Assembly (NCBI GenBank): GCA_006503535.1
Contig: QYRS01000004.1
Location: forward strand, 1,612,001 to 1,676,000
Length of the DNA: 64,000 bases
Source of the DNA: Arthrinium phaeospermum
Taxonomy: Eukaryota > Ascomycota > Sordariomycetes > Amphisphaeriales > Apiosporaceae
Reading direction: 5' to 3'
This document shows positions 45,180 through 55,767 of this stretch, piece by piece. Every line of letters starts with the position of its first letter. The first letter of the stretch is position 1. The position numbers and the translations under genes are program-made. The notes under the pieces were generated by a model that saw only the letters and a list, made by a program, of their open reading frames with translations, had not been told where the DNA came from and ran no database searches.

Positions 45180-48100
45180 ACTTGTCGCCTTTCAGCTACT
45201 TTACTCGATGCACCGGCTGGAAGGTGTCTCGTCATCAGCCGGCTGCTTTTTTTTTTTCTCCATCGACGATGGCGAGGAAGAAGATTACGAACAAACCACC
45301 GGGGTAACGTAGGCACACGGAAGTATTATTCTTATTATTCACTGGTGACTGGTGTCACTCACTGCAAGCTGCCAACGCCAACACTACTTACAAGTATGCA
45401 AGCCAGCTCCCCACCACGTCCCCACCCCAGCCCCTTTTCCCAGCCCAATCGAGAGCCCGCCATGCATGAAGCACACAGCTCATCAAACTGATGATCGGCC
45501 GTCTGGCGATGACTATTGGCTCCAAGGAATGCCCTTCTTCACGGTTAAGACAGACCAGATGTATGAGTTGGCATTCTGCTCAGACTGCACAACACACGCG
45601 CGCACACATGGCAGAGCATGGCAGGGCATGGCATGGCCCTGTCTAGGCTCTGCCATCTGCTGTAGACGAGATTCCGGACGCGGGGCACGCACCTTTATCT
45701 ATCTGTCCCGCGCCGGCAGAATCACCAGCATCGTATGGGGCAACGTGTCGGGCGAATAGTAGTCTAGCGAGCCCTACGGGTATTGCCCAATCCCATCGCC
45801 CTCTTAGCATTACTGTACCTACCTATTAGACAGGTTGGCTCGGTGAGGCGAGGGCTCTCTGGTGCGTCATCCGTGTTGATGCTCAAGACCGATCTACCAC
45901 ACCATTTTAGCTTTCAAGGTTCAAAGCGATCGACGCCAGGCTGCACCACCAACTACCATACCCATCATCATCATTCTGACCGGCGTCGTCGTTTGGGGGG
46001 GCGAATCGAGGGCCCAAACGTTTTCGGGGGATTATTCACGCTTCGCCGTTGGGAAGCTTTCGAGGTTCCGATGCGTACAGACTGTATGTAGTAAAAGACC
46101 CACGGGGTGAGAGTGCATGCAGCTCGATTAGTATACTGTGAATTGTCACACGTAACATACGGTTGTGCATCTCAGGAACCTGCAGGGCACGGCCGTGCAA
46201 CGACGAGACCCAGGATTCTGCCCTTCTCTCCGAATGGTTTTATGTGCCGGTGCCATTGATCATTTCGCAGCCCGTCCGCTCTCCGGATCTGCCGCCGTCG
46301 TCGGCTTGCTCCACCGCCAACGGCCACCTACCAGTCTGCCAGTTGCAGCGAGTCGTGACAAACATAGCACCGTCGCATCGTCGTCCGAGTCCTGCGGGGT
46401 TGTCTTCCCTAGGTTGGCAGGCACAGGACAGAGTCCAGACTGACTGTATTTCCGAAAAATCCCACGTTGCCGCATAAACCTTTTCGAGACACAAGCAAAA
46501 ACAGCAAGGACGGTCCCTCCTGTGGGGCCATCGGCAATCAAATCATCAGATGATGCTATCCATAAATCTGACATGTCGCCCTCGTTTCATCATCCCGACT
46601 TCATTGGACAGCACCCAGGAAGCACGTTGCAATCTTCGTGAAGTCTCCTTGTTCGTTTTCTTTCTTTCTTTTGCCTTTGCTCTTCGTATTCAACAGTCGG
46701 CCCAGCTGGGGCAGCTGGTCAGAAAGCTGGGGAAGGGGGAGACTGTAGATGCCCGTATCGCACGATGGTTCTAAGAAGCAAAAATGGCCAACCCAGGAGG
46801 ACGGAGGTTAATCATTCCAGCTTCCCGGGACTTTTGGTTTCAGATGGCGTTCTCAGCCCGCCTTCATTATTCAATGTCTCACACTTACATGCATCATATT
46901 TTCCCTCTTCTCGATTAAACCAATCAACTTGGTATGGCAACTGATGTTGCACATGATCTGCGTACGCTCTACTACAAGTATAAGCACCTTAATCTGCATG
47001 AGCATGTCTTAGATAATCTCCAGCTGACCAGGGGTGGCTCGCTCCCCTTTTCACTCTCCGTCATCGTGTTCATCTACGTTAGTCGCGCCTTCCTGGTAGC
47101 CCATCTAGAACTTCGCCTGGGTTTGTAGAGATAACTGGACAGCGGAGAAGCGCCAAGTGATCTGATTCCAAGACAGTGATAGAAATCCCCCGTTGTACAC
47201 CCGGGCCCAGGTCACCATCAGGTCTGACCTTGAGTTGTACACTCCGGTCTCACTCGATGCGCTGTATCTGGCAGGAAGGGTCCGCCAACCCTCGCATCGT
47301 ACTATCACGAGCATTGAAGTGGTGCAGGTGGCCCGGTAGCTGGTCCCTGAAATCCGTCTGTGAGCCCACTTCACCGCCTCTTAGCATAGTCTCTCTCATC
47401 GGAGCTTTCAGTGGTGGGGAGTTGGTGTCAGGGAGGATGGGACCTCGTGCCCCATAAACACCATAGGCGAAGATGTATACAAGATATGGGACCCCTTATA
47501 TGAGCAAGTGTCCTATCTTCGCAGTGCAATTACGGGCTAGGGGCGCCATCGAGGTCAGTACCAATACGCTCAATGACACAGGGCAACTTACAATCACTCG
47601 GTGTTGAGAGCCTCGCAAATCTATCCGTGCTTTTGGACCAGCTGGGCAACAGCCGCATAGTACGGCAGGCTGTAGGATATCATATTGCTTTCCAGGGGAA
47701 AGTGCCATGTCATCTTTGGTTGATCTCAAATCATTTACACATGTCATACTATGTAACTTCAGAAATCGGCACTCAAATCTTTTATACATTGTCTTCCTAC
47801 CTCTGATATCGGTAATGGAGGTTATATTCAGTGCGCTGTATACATTGCGTCCATGTTACTCGGGGGGGGCGGGCGGACGGTGTGCCAGGCGGTAGCTGCC
47901 CGGAGGACAGAAGAGGTTTCGGGGGGAGGGGGGTGGGATACAAAAAACGCTTATCAAAACGGGGTACTTCTGTCGCTCGAGCTCTGCGGCGTTGCAAAAC
48001 AGCCCCCTTGGCTTTACACGCCGGTCTGGATGTGCTGTCCTGGCTAATATAGATGGGCGTAGCATGCAAGGTTGTCTTTCGGCATTGGCACCTCCTTTTG

Positions 48101-49248
48101 CGTCACCCCCTGATATGCTTGACTTGGGGGTACCGTGCGGGCTACCGCCTGTCTATACATTTGCCTTCTTGTGAAGACAAGAACCTCATGGTAACCCGTT
48201 TTGGACCGATGGTTGCCTGCTGACATTGCCACGTTACGGCTGCAATGTGATACTGTTTCATCGATTCCCTTCGAATGCCACGTCAAGCTGCCCCGAATCC
48301 ATGAGGTCATTTTCCCATCAAACAATAAGAGTAGATGGTTGAGCATGAGTACATAGAGATAGGGGGCGAGAGCCGGTGATAAGTGTAGAGGAGAATTATC
48401 AATATATAAGCCCCGTGGAGCCACACACGCATGCTGCTAAGCTTCAGTATGGCTTGCTACGTAGGCTGCCGAACGGCCTCCGTCCTGGTGCAGAGTTGAT
48501 CTTCTGTGTCACATAGGGTGATCTGTCGACCACGAAGTAGTGTAAGCGAAGAGAAGGAAACAACGGCTTGGAAGCCCTATGGTCGTCATGACCGAAAATA
48601 AATACTTACCACTGAACATGATTTGTATACTGCCCACCAGAAATCCAAGATGATAGCCGTGCTGGTAGTCAGCCCTGGCTTGCCCCAGGCATGATACGTA
48701 GCAGGCAAGGCTTGATCGGTGGTATGAATGAGAATCTGGCGGCCCGACTCTGAGGAGATATCGACTCAGTGGTCACATAGTCTGATCACTTCAACCCACG
48801 TAGACACAGTATATACCCAGCATTTCTTGCATTAAAGCGTCATTTGTATGTGCAAAGCTGCCCGCCCGGATCGGGCAACATTGTAGAGCTCACTATCTTC
48901 GTTATAGCCGTCGAGGGACCGTCAAGTATAGTATCCCCAGAACCAATCATCGAACCCATTACCTATGATACATTGTGTGTGTATGAACACATCCCCTTCC
49001 CCCCTGATTTCCGCTAGTTCCCATCATCGTCATTCGCATGCAAATTTTGCCCTTATTACTCCAGAACGGGCGGAAACATCGTAAGCCAACCGTTTTCGTG
49101 CGTTTTATATGTAGTTCGTCATGACCAGTGCCCCAAGACCTGGAGACTGGGAGTGCGTGTACGCGTGGGCAAATCCCTCCACTCGGGCTATCCGCGCGCA
49201 CTCATTTATGAAGTGCTTTTGATAAGCACACCCTCTAAATGAGAATCC

Positions 49249-50558
49249 TCATTTCTCTTCACCAACGGGCGGGTTCTCGCCCGCCTTGTCCAACGCCTTA
49301 CTCTTCTCCTGCAAAGTGCCATCGTCCTCTTCTTCATCTGTACCCGACACCACGACGGCAGGGGGAGGGACAATATTCTCCTTCTCCTTCTCATCCTTTA
49401 CCTCATCACCGCCCTTGGCCTTGCCGTCAATCTTGATCTCGGTCTTGCTCTCGACCTTGCTCTCAGCCTTGGCATCTGCTGCCGGCGCTGCGGCTGCCGC
49501 CGGTGCCTTCTTAGGAGTCAGGTCCCAGTCGATCTCCGAGCCGGCCCCGTAGCGCGTGACGAGCCAATCGTTGCCCTTGCGGAAGTGCCCGCAGTCAAAG
49601 AACCCCCTCATGGCGCTCAGGGGGCTGGGATGGACCGACTTGAGCACGAGGTGGCGCTTCTGGTCCACCTTCAACACGCGCTTGCCGGCCGGCGTGCCCC
49701 AGGCCATGAACACGACGCCCCGGGTGCGGCGGGCCGCGACCAGGTCGATGACCTTTTGCGTGAAGCGCTCCCAGCCGCGGTTGGCGTGCGAGTTGGCCTC
49801 GTGGGCCCGCACCGTGAGGCACGTGTTGAGCATGAGCACGCCGCGGTCGGCCCAGGGGACCAAGTAACCTGCGTTCTTGTCGGGGACCACGAAGTCCGGG
49901 TAGTCCTTCTTGAGCCCGATGAAGATGTTGCGCAGCGAGGGTGGTGTCGTCGTCGGGGGCCGCACGGAAAAGGCCAGGCCGTGCGCCTGGTTGACGTTGT
50001 GGTAAGGGTCCTGGCCCAGGATGACGACCTTGACAGTGTGGAAGGGGGTATGGCGGGACCTGGAGAGCGGAAAGAACCCGTGTTAATCGACTTTGAGCTA
50101 TGCAGTGGTCACGGTAGAGTAGCGGGAGGGAGGTAGAGAGAAGAAGAAGAGGGCAGACGGCGGATGGGAGCAACAACGCACCATGAGTAGATATCCTCTT
50201 GCGGCGGGAACACTTTCTTGCCCTGAGCCTTCTCGCGTTCGAGGAATTGCTTGAGATCCAAAAACTCCTTGCTCATGATCTCGTCCTTGAGGTGAGCCAG
50301 CCAGCTGACGTCCAAGGTATCAATCTCGAGCTGTAACAGCTTCTTCTGCTCTGGCTTGAGGCTGGCCACCCACTTCGCCTTGTCGAACTTGAGTGCCGGC
50401 GGCTCAGGAGCAGCAGCTGCTGCTGCCGAGGAGGAAGAGGAGGCGCCATTGGCGGCGGCGGGCTTGGGGGCCCCGAAGAAGGATGTGATGCTGGCATTGG
50501 GCTTCGACTTCTTGTTGGCCTCTGTGGCGGCCGCCGCCTTTCGTTTTAATGTCGACAT
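49249..50558 (-). CDS. UNG1: uracil-DNA glycosylase (family 1, UNG)
   Basis: Removes uracil from DNA to start base-excision repair in nucleus and mitochondria. Two exons, 50558-50182 and 50059-49249, with a 122-bp intron, give 395 residues from the ATG at 50558. The splice completes YSWSRHTPFHTVKVVILGQ, followed by the catalytic GQDPYH motif (Asp143). LVPWADRGVLMLNTCLTV and HPSPLSAMRGFFDCGHF complete the active site. Near the N-terminus, SITSFF (residues 23-28) in a Lys/Ala-rich stretch resembles the PCNA-binding motif of nuclear UNG. After the normal UNG ending EIDWDL there is an extra tail of about 87 residues, Ala/Lys/Glu-rich and disordered, unusual for the family. An upstream in-frame ATG at 50762 could add 68 basic residues, possibly a mitochondrial isoform. 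Confidence 0.95.
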
Positions 50559-51505
50559 TGCGGTAATGTGTGGGATGGAGAAGAATGGACGGAGATTATT
50601 CTTCTCTGGAGCAGACCGGGGCCGTAGCGTAAGCGCCCGTGGAGAAGGAAAACACCCTTGTGGGTATTGGTAAGGGTAGGCTGAGGAGGGAGAGGAGTAT
50701 GCGAAGGGAAAACGTCGATGTACCCGTGAGACGGTAATTTTGAATTGGCTTATTTTGGGCAAATGCCGAAAGGATCGTGGATCGTGGATACTGAAACTGA
50801 GAATTGGATCTGGGGAAAGAGAAACAGCAATTTAGATCGGACAAAGTGGTGTGTGGATTCGTAGCGTAGCGTAAAGTAGGTAGCGTAGCAGAGGTGAAAA
50901 TGGGAGGCTGTAGCCTACACGTAGCTGTAGCCTGTAGGGAAAGTGGTGCTAGGATTATCGACGTCAGAGCGCGTTTTAGACGCGGCGTGGAGCTCAGTTC
51001 GTGTGCGAAACGCGAAACGGCCGCGGTAAGCTAAAGTGCTTGCATTAACCTAGGTTAGGTAGATTAAGTAGGTAGGTATCCGTACTCCAGATCGTGTAAG
51101 CTCCGGTTCAAGGGTGCCATGCCCAGAACCCGGATCAATCAATTCAGCACGCAATCAAGGAATCAATGCCCAAATGCGGTAACAAGTCTGGCGAGCGGAA
51201 CTATAGGTGTATTTCGTTAGAGGAGATGGGCAATGAAGCATCTCAATTGCTAAGGGCTTTCTCGACTAGTGTACAAACATATCTAGGTATACTACTTATC
51301 GTATCGTTACACGGACGCTTAATGTCCCGTCTATGGAGTCATCATCTATCCGGAATGCTCGCGTTCCCAACATCTATTTGGACTCCTATGTTCCAATCCG
51401 TAGCCGGCCAACGCTTCTGATGTAGGTATCGTGTGAAAAAGTCTGAAGAAAACGCCTGCTAATGCAACAAAATCAAGGTGTGAGAGGGGAGATGCTGTGG
51501 CTGCC
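50559..51505. other. UNG1 leader/promoter and MTM1 3' flank
   Basis: 50559-50762 is open in frame with UNG1 and may encode an alternative N-terminus. The remainder has no gene. CCTAGGTTAGGTAG and TAGGTAGGTA words lie at 51048-51080. Confidence 0.6.
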
Positions 51506-52914
51506 TCAGGGGCTCGGAGTCTCGCGCCCGAGCTGCTCTTTGGCCTTCTTTTCGTTGATGCCACGGAAGACTCGCTTGCCCACTTCGTAACTGCTGATCA
51601 TTATAGCACATGAGGGTGCGACCTTGAGGACGCGCGGAAACCAGCCTTTCCATAGTCCCGACACGCCCTCGGTGGCAATGATGTGTCGGAGCAACCGCAG
51701 CATAGATTGCTCCTCTGGTGCCAAGTTTGCGGCTCCGGTCGCGGCCTGCTTGGATCCATCTCGGAAGACTTGTGTTCTCGTCTTGCCAACGTCAAAGGGC
51801 ATTGTGACAATAGTCGCAAACGCCCCTGAGACAGCGCCGGCGGCAAAGCTATCCAAGAAGGTTGCCGTATGGTTTTCCCGGCTCTGAGATCGACTGCGGG
51901 CGCGTGTCTTCGAGCCTTCTTCTGGCAAAACCGATCGACCACGGCGCTCTTCCCGCATGTCTGTAAGCTTCCCCCGGATAGTCTCGTATCCGAACCAGTA
52001 CATGCCAGAAAAAGGCACATCGCGCCACAACGTCAGGGTAATACCACGCCAGAGGGAGCGATAGCCGTGTTGAGCGACCATATCCTTCACACCGCTGACC
52101 GTTTCGGCCATGGCGCTTGTCGCATTGGCTCCGCGAGACGCTTGCAGACGCGTGCGGAAAAGCTCGATCGGGTTGATAGCCGAAGCCGCAACCACTCTGG
52201 CCGTAGCCCCCGCGAAGAGGGGTGCGGTGGTGTCTGAGCTGACCTTGTTTATGGGGCTCGACTTATTGTACCGAAGCCATTCGTAGCCTGTGAAGTAAAT
52301 GATGTTGGCGGGCACGGCCATGAGCAGGGTCGGCGAAAGGCCCCGCCAAAGTGTTGTGATCCCCTCATTGCGAGCAATCTTCCTGATGCCGTCGAAAGTG
52401 GAGTTGAACGTTCTTCGTTGCGCATGTTCCACTGCACAGTCCCCAGACACCTGTGCCCCTCCTATATTTGTTGCAATACACGCCTCGGCATTGTTGTTCA
52501 TGAAGAAGACCTCCCGGCAGCAGGCCGTGACGCCGAGATTGGAAGGGCGGAAGGCATTCGATGTCGAGGTCGCGAGCTTTTGCAGATCGGCTGTGTAAGC
52601 TTGCGGTTGAGGCGAGACTTGGGATTGCAGGCGAACGCGCACTACATCGAGTGGCGTCACTATTCCAAATTAGCATACAAATTTTTGCGCATTGGGTCGC
52701 ACGGCAGCAACGCACTCAGCATAGAAGTGAGCAAGCTGCCCGAAATGGCAGACAGCATCTTTTGACCGGGAGTGATTTCGACGGGGGCGCCGGGCTCATC
52801 ATCTTGGGACGCGACCATGGTCTGTCCAACAAAAGCATCTTCGGGGTGCCGCGAATGGCCTTTGAACCTGTCGTGATTCAGGCCACTACTGAGGCTCTGA
52901 GTTACGTTATTCAT
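51506..52914 (-). CDS. MTM1: mitochondrial carrier, MTM1 / SLC25A39-40 type
   Basis: Inner-membrane mitochondrial carrier; the family supports mitochondrial glutathione import and manganese/iron-sulfur handling. Two exons, 52914-52716 and 52659-51506, with a 56-bp intron that splits the ATG of MTPLDVV, give 450 residues. Three carrier repeats are visible: PLDVVRVRLQ (69-78), NPIELFRTRLQ, and MPFDVGKTRTQ. The matrix loop after the first signature carries the clustered cysteines CCREVFFMNNNAEAC, typical of Mtm1/SLC25A39 and suggested to sense iron-sulfur or thiol state. The first exon holds a polar extension and the start of helix 1 (SAISGSLLTSML). An internal ATG at 52818 (MVASQDDEPG) is an alternative start. 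The third repeat is preceded by an Arg/Ser-rich loop (EEGSKTRARSRSQSRE). It lies in tandem with UNG1. Family confidence is high. Confidence 0.92.
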
Positions 52915-54016
52915 CGTGTGGGCGACCCCCGGGTTGTCCGGGCAGGGTCGCTTCGTCTAGTCGCAGGACAATGGAAGGGAGTATATTCGTTTCACAGTCT
53001 GGCTTTATGTTGAGGAAGAAAGAGTAAATTGGTAAATTCGCTCAGGTGAGGGGGCGAGCCATGAAGGCAACGGCGAAAAGGGTCAAGGATGGCGATAGTA
53101 CAGAGCGATTGCGGACTGGATTCCCCAGGCCGGCGTGTGTACTACTACTAGTAATTCGGGCCAAGACTTTTTTTTCTGCGCTGCGCAGTGCAGCTTGCAG
53201 GAACCCCAAGGTGAGCGGACCCGCTGCGATGGAATTCGCGGGTATCAGCGGGGGATCCAAAAGGCGTGTCAATCCCACGCTGACTAACGAAATTCTGTCA
53301 GGAACCAGCAGGTTATTGTTCTTCTACAACAGGCGAATTGATTCTTCAAATACTCCGTACTCCAGTCTATTAAAGGAGCGGGCATTTCGAAGATCAGTCA
53401 CGGTATCCATCGCCACACAATTCCTCTTTGGAGATCCCCCCTCATCAGTATCCCCAAACTACCATCGTCCATCATCAGGAGGAGCAATCCAAACCAGGTC
53501 ATGATGTCATCCGTCAATCAATCCGTTGGAGTACCCATCCAATAATCACCGTTTAGGTAGTGCGTGTACTACTACAATAGCAGCCTTTTAGGATACATGT
53601 AGTCGAAGAATAGATCATTCTGCGCAAGAATCATCAGTACCAGACGTGCAGCTTGAGGGGCGTAGTAAGATGCATGTATGCAATATTCACGATCCATTGT
53701 CAATTGATGCATCATGACCATTGAATGTCGAATGGATTGGCCTATCCTACTTCGACCTCTTATCAATCTCTCTTCCCGGAAGTTTCCGGATTGCCGGGTT
53801 ATCAATCTAGCGACAGCCACGCCTCGATTACATAATCGCCCTGTGACCGATAAGATAAAGCATAGCCTCCTACATATCATTCAGCACCTCGCCGGATGAC
53901 TCCCATCTGATCTGCGGGTTCAGATTACATAATCAGTTGCTTTAAAGGGCCTACATGTAGAATCAGTAGAATCAGTAGATGTTGAACCTGATCTTGGGAT
54001 TACAAATCTGCACAAT
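52915..54016. promoter_or_regulatory. divergent promoter region of MTM1 and the F-box gene
   Basis: About 1.1 kb between divergent starts. No coding frame of interest and no RNA gene recognised. TTTAGGTAG at about 53553 and an AT-rich 3' third are the only notes. Confidence 0.55.
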
Positions 54017-55624
54017 ATGGAGTCTGAATTAGAGAACTTCAGAGAACAATGGCGAGCCGAGGTGGCGCGTTCTAGAACCGCGGCCACCAACACCAACAGC
54101 AGCACCCGGCCAAAGGCACAGGCGGTTTCGTCATCGTCATCTAGAGCGCCGCCTCCTCCCAGGAAGCTTGAGCCGTCCACAAACCCGAAAATCGCCTCTA
54201 AGATTGCATCTCACCAACACCAAGAAGACGATGACGATCTTACCAGAGGCGAGGCGTTTGATGACCCGGCCGGCCCGGCAATAGCCCCTAACACGCTGGC
54301 GGCGTTCGAACAGGGCCCTGGAGAGACCGAGAAAGAGCCAGAGACGGCTCTCGAGTTCTACGAAAAGGCCGTGGACAAGGAGTCCGCCGGCAAGCTCGGC
54401 GACAGTCTCCATCTGTACCGCCGCGCCTTCAGGCTGGACAACCACGTCGAGAGGGCCTATCGAGACAAGCATTTCCCCGGACGGTGGGGCAAGCAACCAG
54501 CACCAACCCCTGAAAACGCGACCGTCAACCCGTCCAATGCGGCCGTCACGGTTCCGAGCACCGCCCACCATTCCCTAGATGGACCCCCCCTCTCGCTCCC
54601 GGACCTGATCGCTAGCTTCGCCGGGCTGAGCATGCAGCCAGCGCCGCCCGAGGTGGAGGGCATGCCGCCTCCGCCCTCGCCACTGTCGGCGCTGCCCGAG
54701 GAGATCCTGGTGCACATCCTGCGGGACGTGGCGCTCCTGGACATTGCCGACTTCGTGCGCCTGTCCCAGGTCTGCAAGCGCTTCGCGTTCTTGGTGGCCA
54801 CCGAGGACCGCATCTGGCGACGCGTCAGTCTCGGGGAAGAGTTCGGCTTCGGCGCCATGGTCTACCACTTCCAGCGGGGCATCTCCTGGGAGGACCTGAG
54901 CCGCGACGCCGCGACGACGCTCGAGGAGGCCGAGAACCTCCTGAGCCTGGAGGAGCTGCGGCAGCACCAGAAGGCCGAGGCCGAGGCCACGACGCTCGAG
55001 CTGGTGCGGAGCAGCCTGTACGCGTCCTCGTGGCAGAACATGTGGCGCCGCCGCCCCCGCATCCGGTTCAACGGCTGCTACATCAGCACCGTCAACTACA
55101 TCCGGCAGGGCCACTCGACCGGCAACCAGATCACCTGGAACAGCCCCGTGCACATCGTGACCTACTACCGCTACCTGCGCTTCTTCCGCGACGGCACCGT
55201 CATCAGCCTGCTGACGACCGCCGACCCGGCCGACGTGGTCCACAACCTCACCAAGGAGCTCGTGCGCCAGCACGAGAACAAGGCCATGACCCACCTGCCC
55301 ACCGCCGTCATGGCTGAGGCCCGCAAGGGCCGCTGGCGCCTGTCGTGCCCCGCTCTCGACAAGGACCCCGACGCCGACACCGACCTCGCCGAGCTCGAGG
55401 GCGATTTGTTCATCGAGACCGAGAGCGCCGTCGGGCCCAAGTACGAGTACCGCATGGACCTGGCCCTCAAGAGCGCCGGCAAGGGCGCGCGCAACAACAA
55501 GCTGGCCTGGAAGGGCTTCTGGAGTTACAACCGGCTGACGGACGACTGGGGCGCCTTCGAGCTAAAGAACGACAAGGCCTACTACTTTAGTCGCGTCAAG
55601 AGCTACGGCTTTGGTGGCGTGTAG
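54017..55624 (+). CDS. F-box protein, FBXO9 / Hrt3 / Pof7 type
   Basis: Probable substrate adaptor of an SCF ubiquitin ligase. Single exon, 535 residues, starting MESELENFREQWRAEVARS. Residues about 110-150 form the short helical-repeat region seen in this family (ALEFYEKAVDKESAGKLGDS, then HLYRRAFRLDNHVE). The F-box begins near residue 227 (LPEEILVHILRDVALLDIAD, then FVRLSQVCKRFAFLVATED). The C-terminal half matches the FBXO9/Hrt3 conserved region: RPRIRFNGCYISTVNYIRQG, YYRYLRFFRDGTVISLLTT, and WKGFWSYNRLTDDWGAFELK. Residues 30-90 are disordered with poly-Thr/Ser runs. GC content rises sharply in the second half compared with the AT-rich leader, but codon use resembles other exons in the window. 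Substrates are unknown. Confidence 0.92.
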   Translation: MESELENFREQWRAEVARSRTAATNTNSSTRPKAQAVSSSSSRAPPPPRKLEPSTNPKIASKIASHQHQEDDDDLTRGEAFDDPAGPAIAPNTLAAFEQGPGETEKEPETALEFYEKAVDKESAGKLGDSLHLYRRAFRLDNHVERAYRDKHFPGRWGKQPAPTPENATVNPSNAAVTVPSTAHHSLDGPPLSLPDLIASFAGLSMQPAPPEVEGMPPPPSPLSALPEEILVHILRDVALLDIADFVRLSQVCKRFAFLVATEDRIWRRVSLGEEFGFGAMVYHFQRGISWEDLSRDAATTLEEAENLLSLEELRQHQKAEAEATTLELVRSSLYASSWQNMWRRRPRIRFNGCYISTVNYIRQGHSTGNQITWNSPVHIVTYYRYLRFFRDGTVISLLTTADPADVVHNLTKELVRQHENKAMTHLPTAVMAEARKGRWRLSCPALDKDPDADTDLAELEGDLFIETESAVGPKYEYRMDLALKSAGKGARNNKLAWKGFWSYNRLTDDWGAFELKNDKAYYFSRVKSYGFGGV

Positions 55625-55767
55625 AAAGACTCCGCCTGTTTCCTGAACCCTAGAATTGACTAACTAGATAGTCTGCATTGTTTTTTTTCACATCTATCTC
55701 ATGAGCAAATGACATAATACAGAGGCCGTGCCGTTCATTATACAGAATAGGTACCTTCTCCGAACTT

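Larger units (their letters stand above)
43076..49248. other. large intergenic region (about 6.2 kb)
   Basis: No gene is strongly supported. The left end is the MSB1 promoter and carries a GTC repeat (43206-43226). At 44770-45180 there is a TATA-like AT run, a spliceable GT...AG interval (44819-44863) and an ATG-initiated 101-codon frame (44874-45179) ending in a CTG repeat that would read as poly-Leu; the opposite strand is open there too. A 64-codon frame at 46934-47128 has no recognisable motif. The remainder shows only short shadow frames. Confidence 0.55.

Noticed and set aside
46934..47128. 64-codon ATG frame with a hydrophobic stretch
   Set aside because: Length is common by chance, there is no domain, and no promoter or splice context supports it.
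54575..55294. 239-residue minus-strand frame opposite the F-box gene
   Set aside because: Shadow of the GC-rich F-box exon; low-complexity Val/Ala/Arg sequence with no domain.
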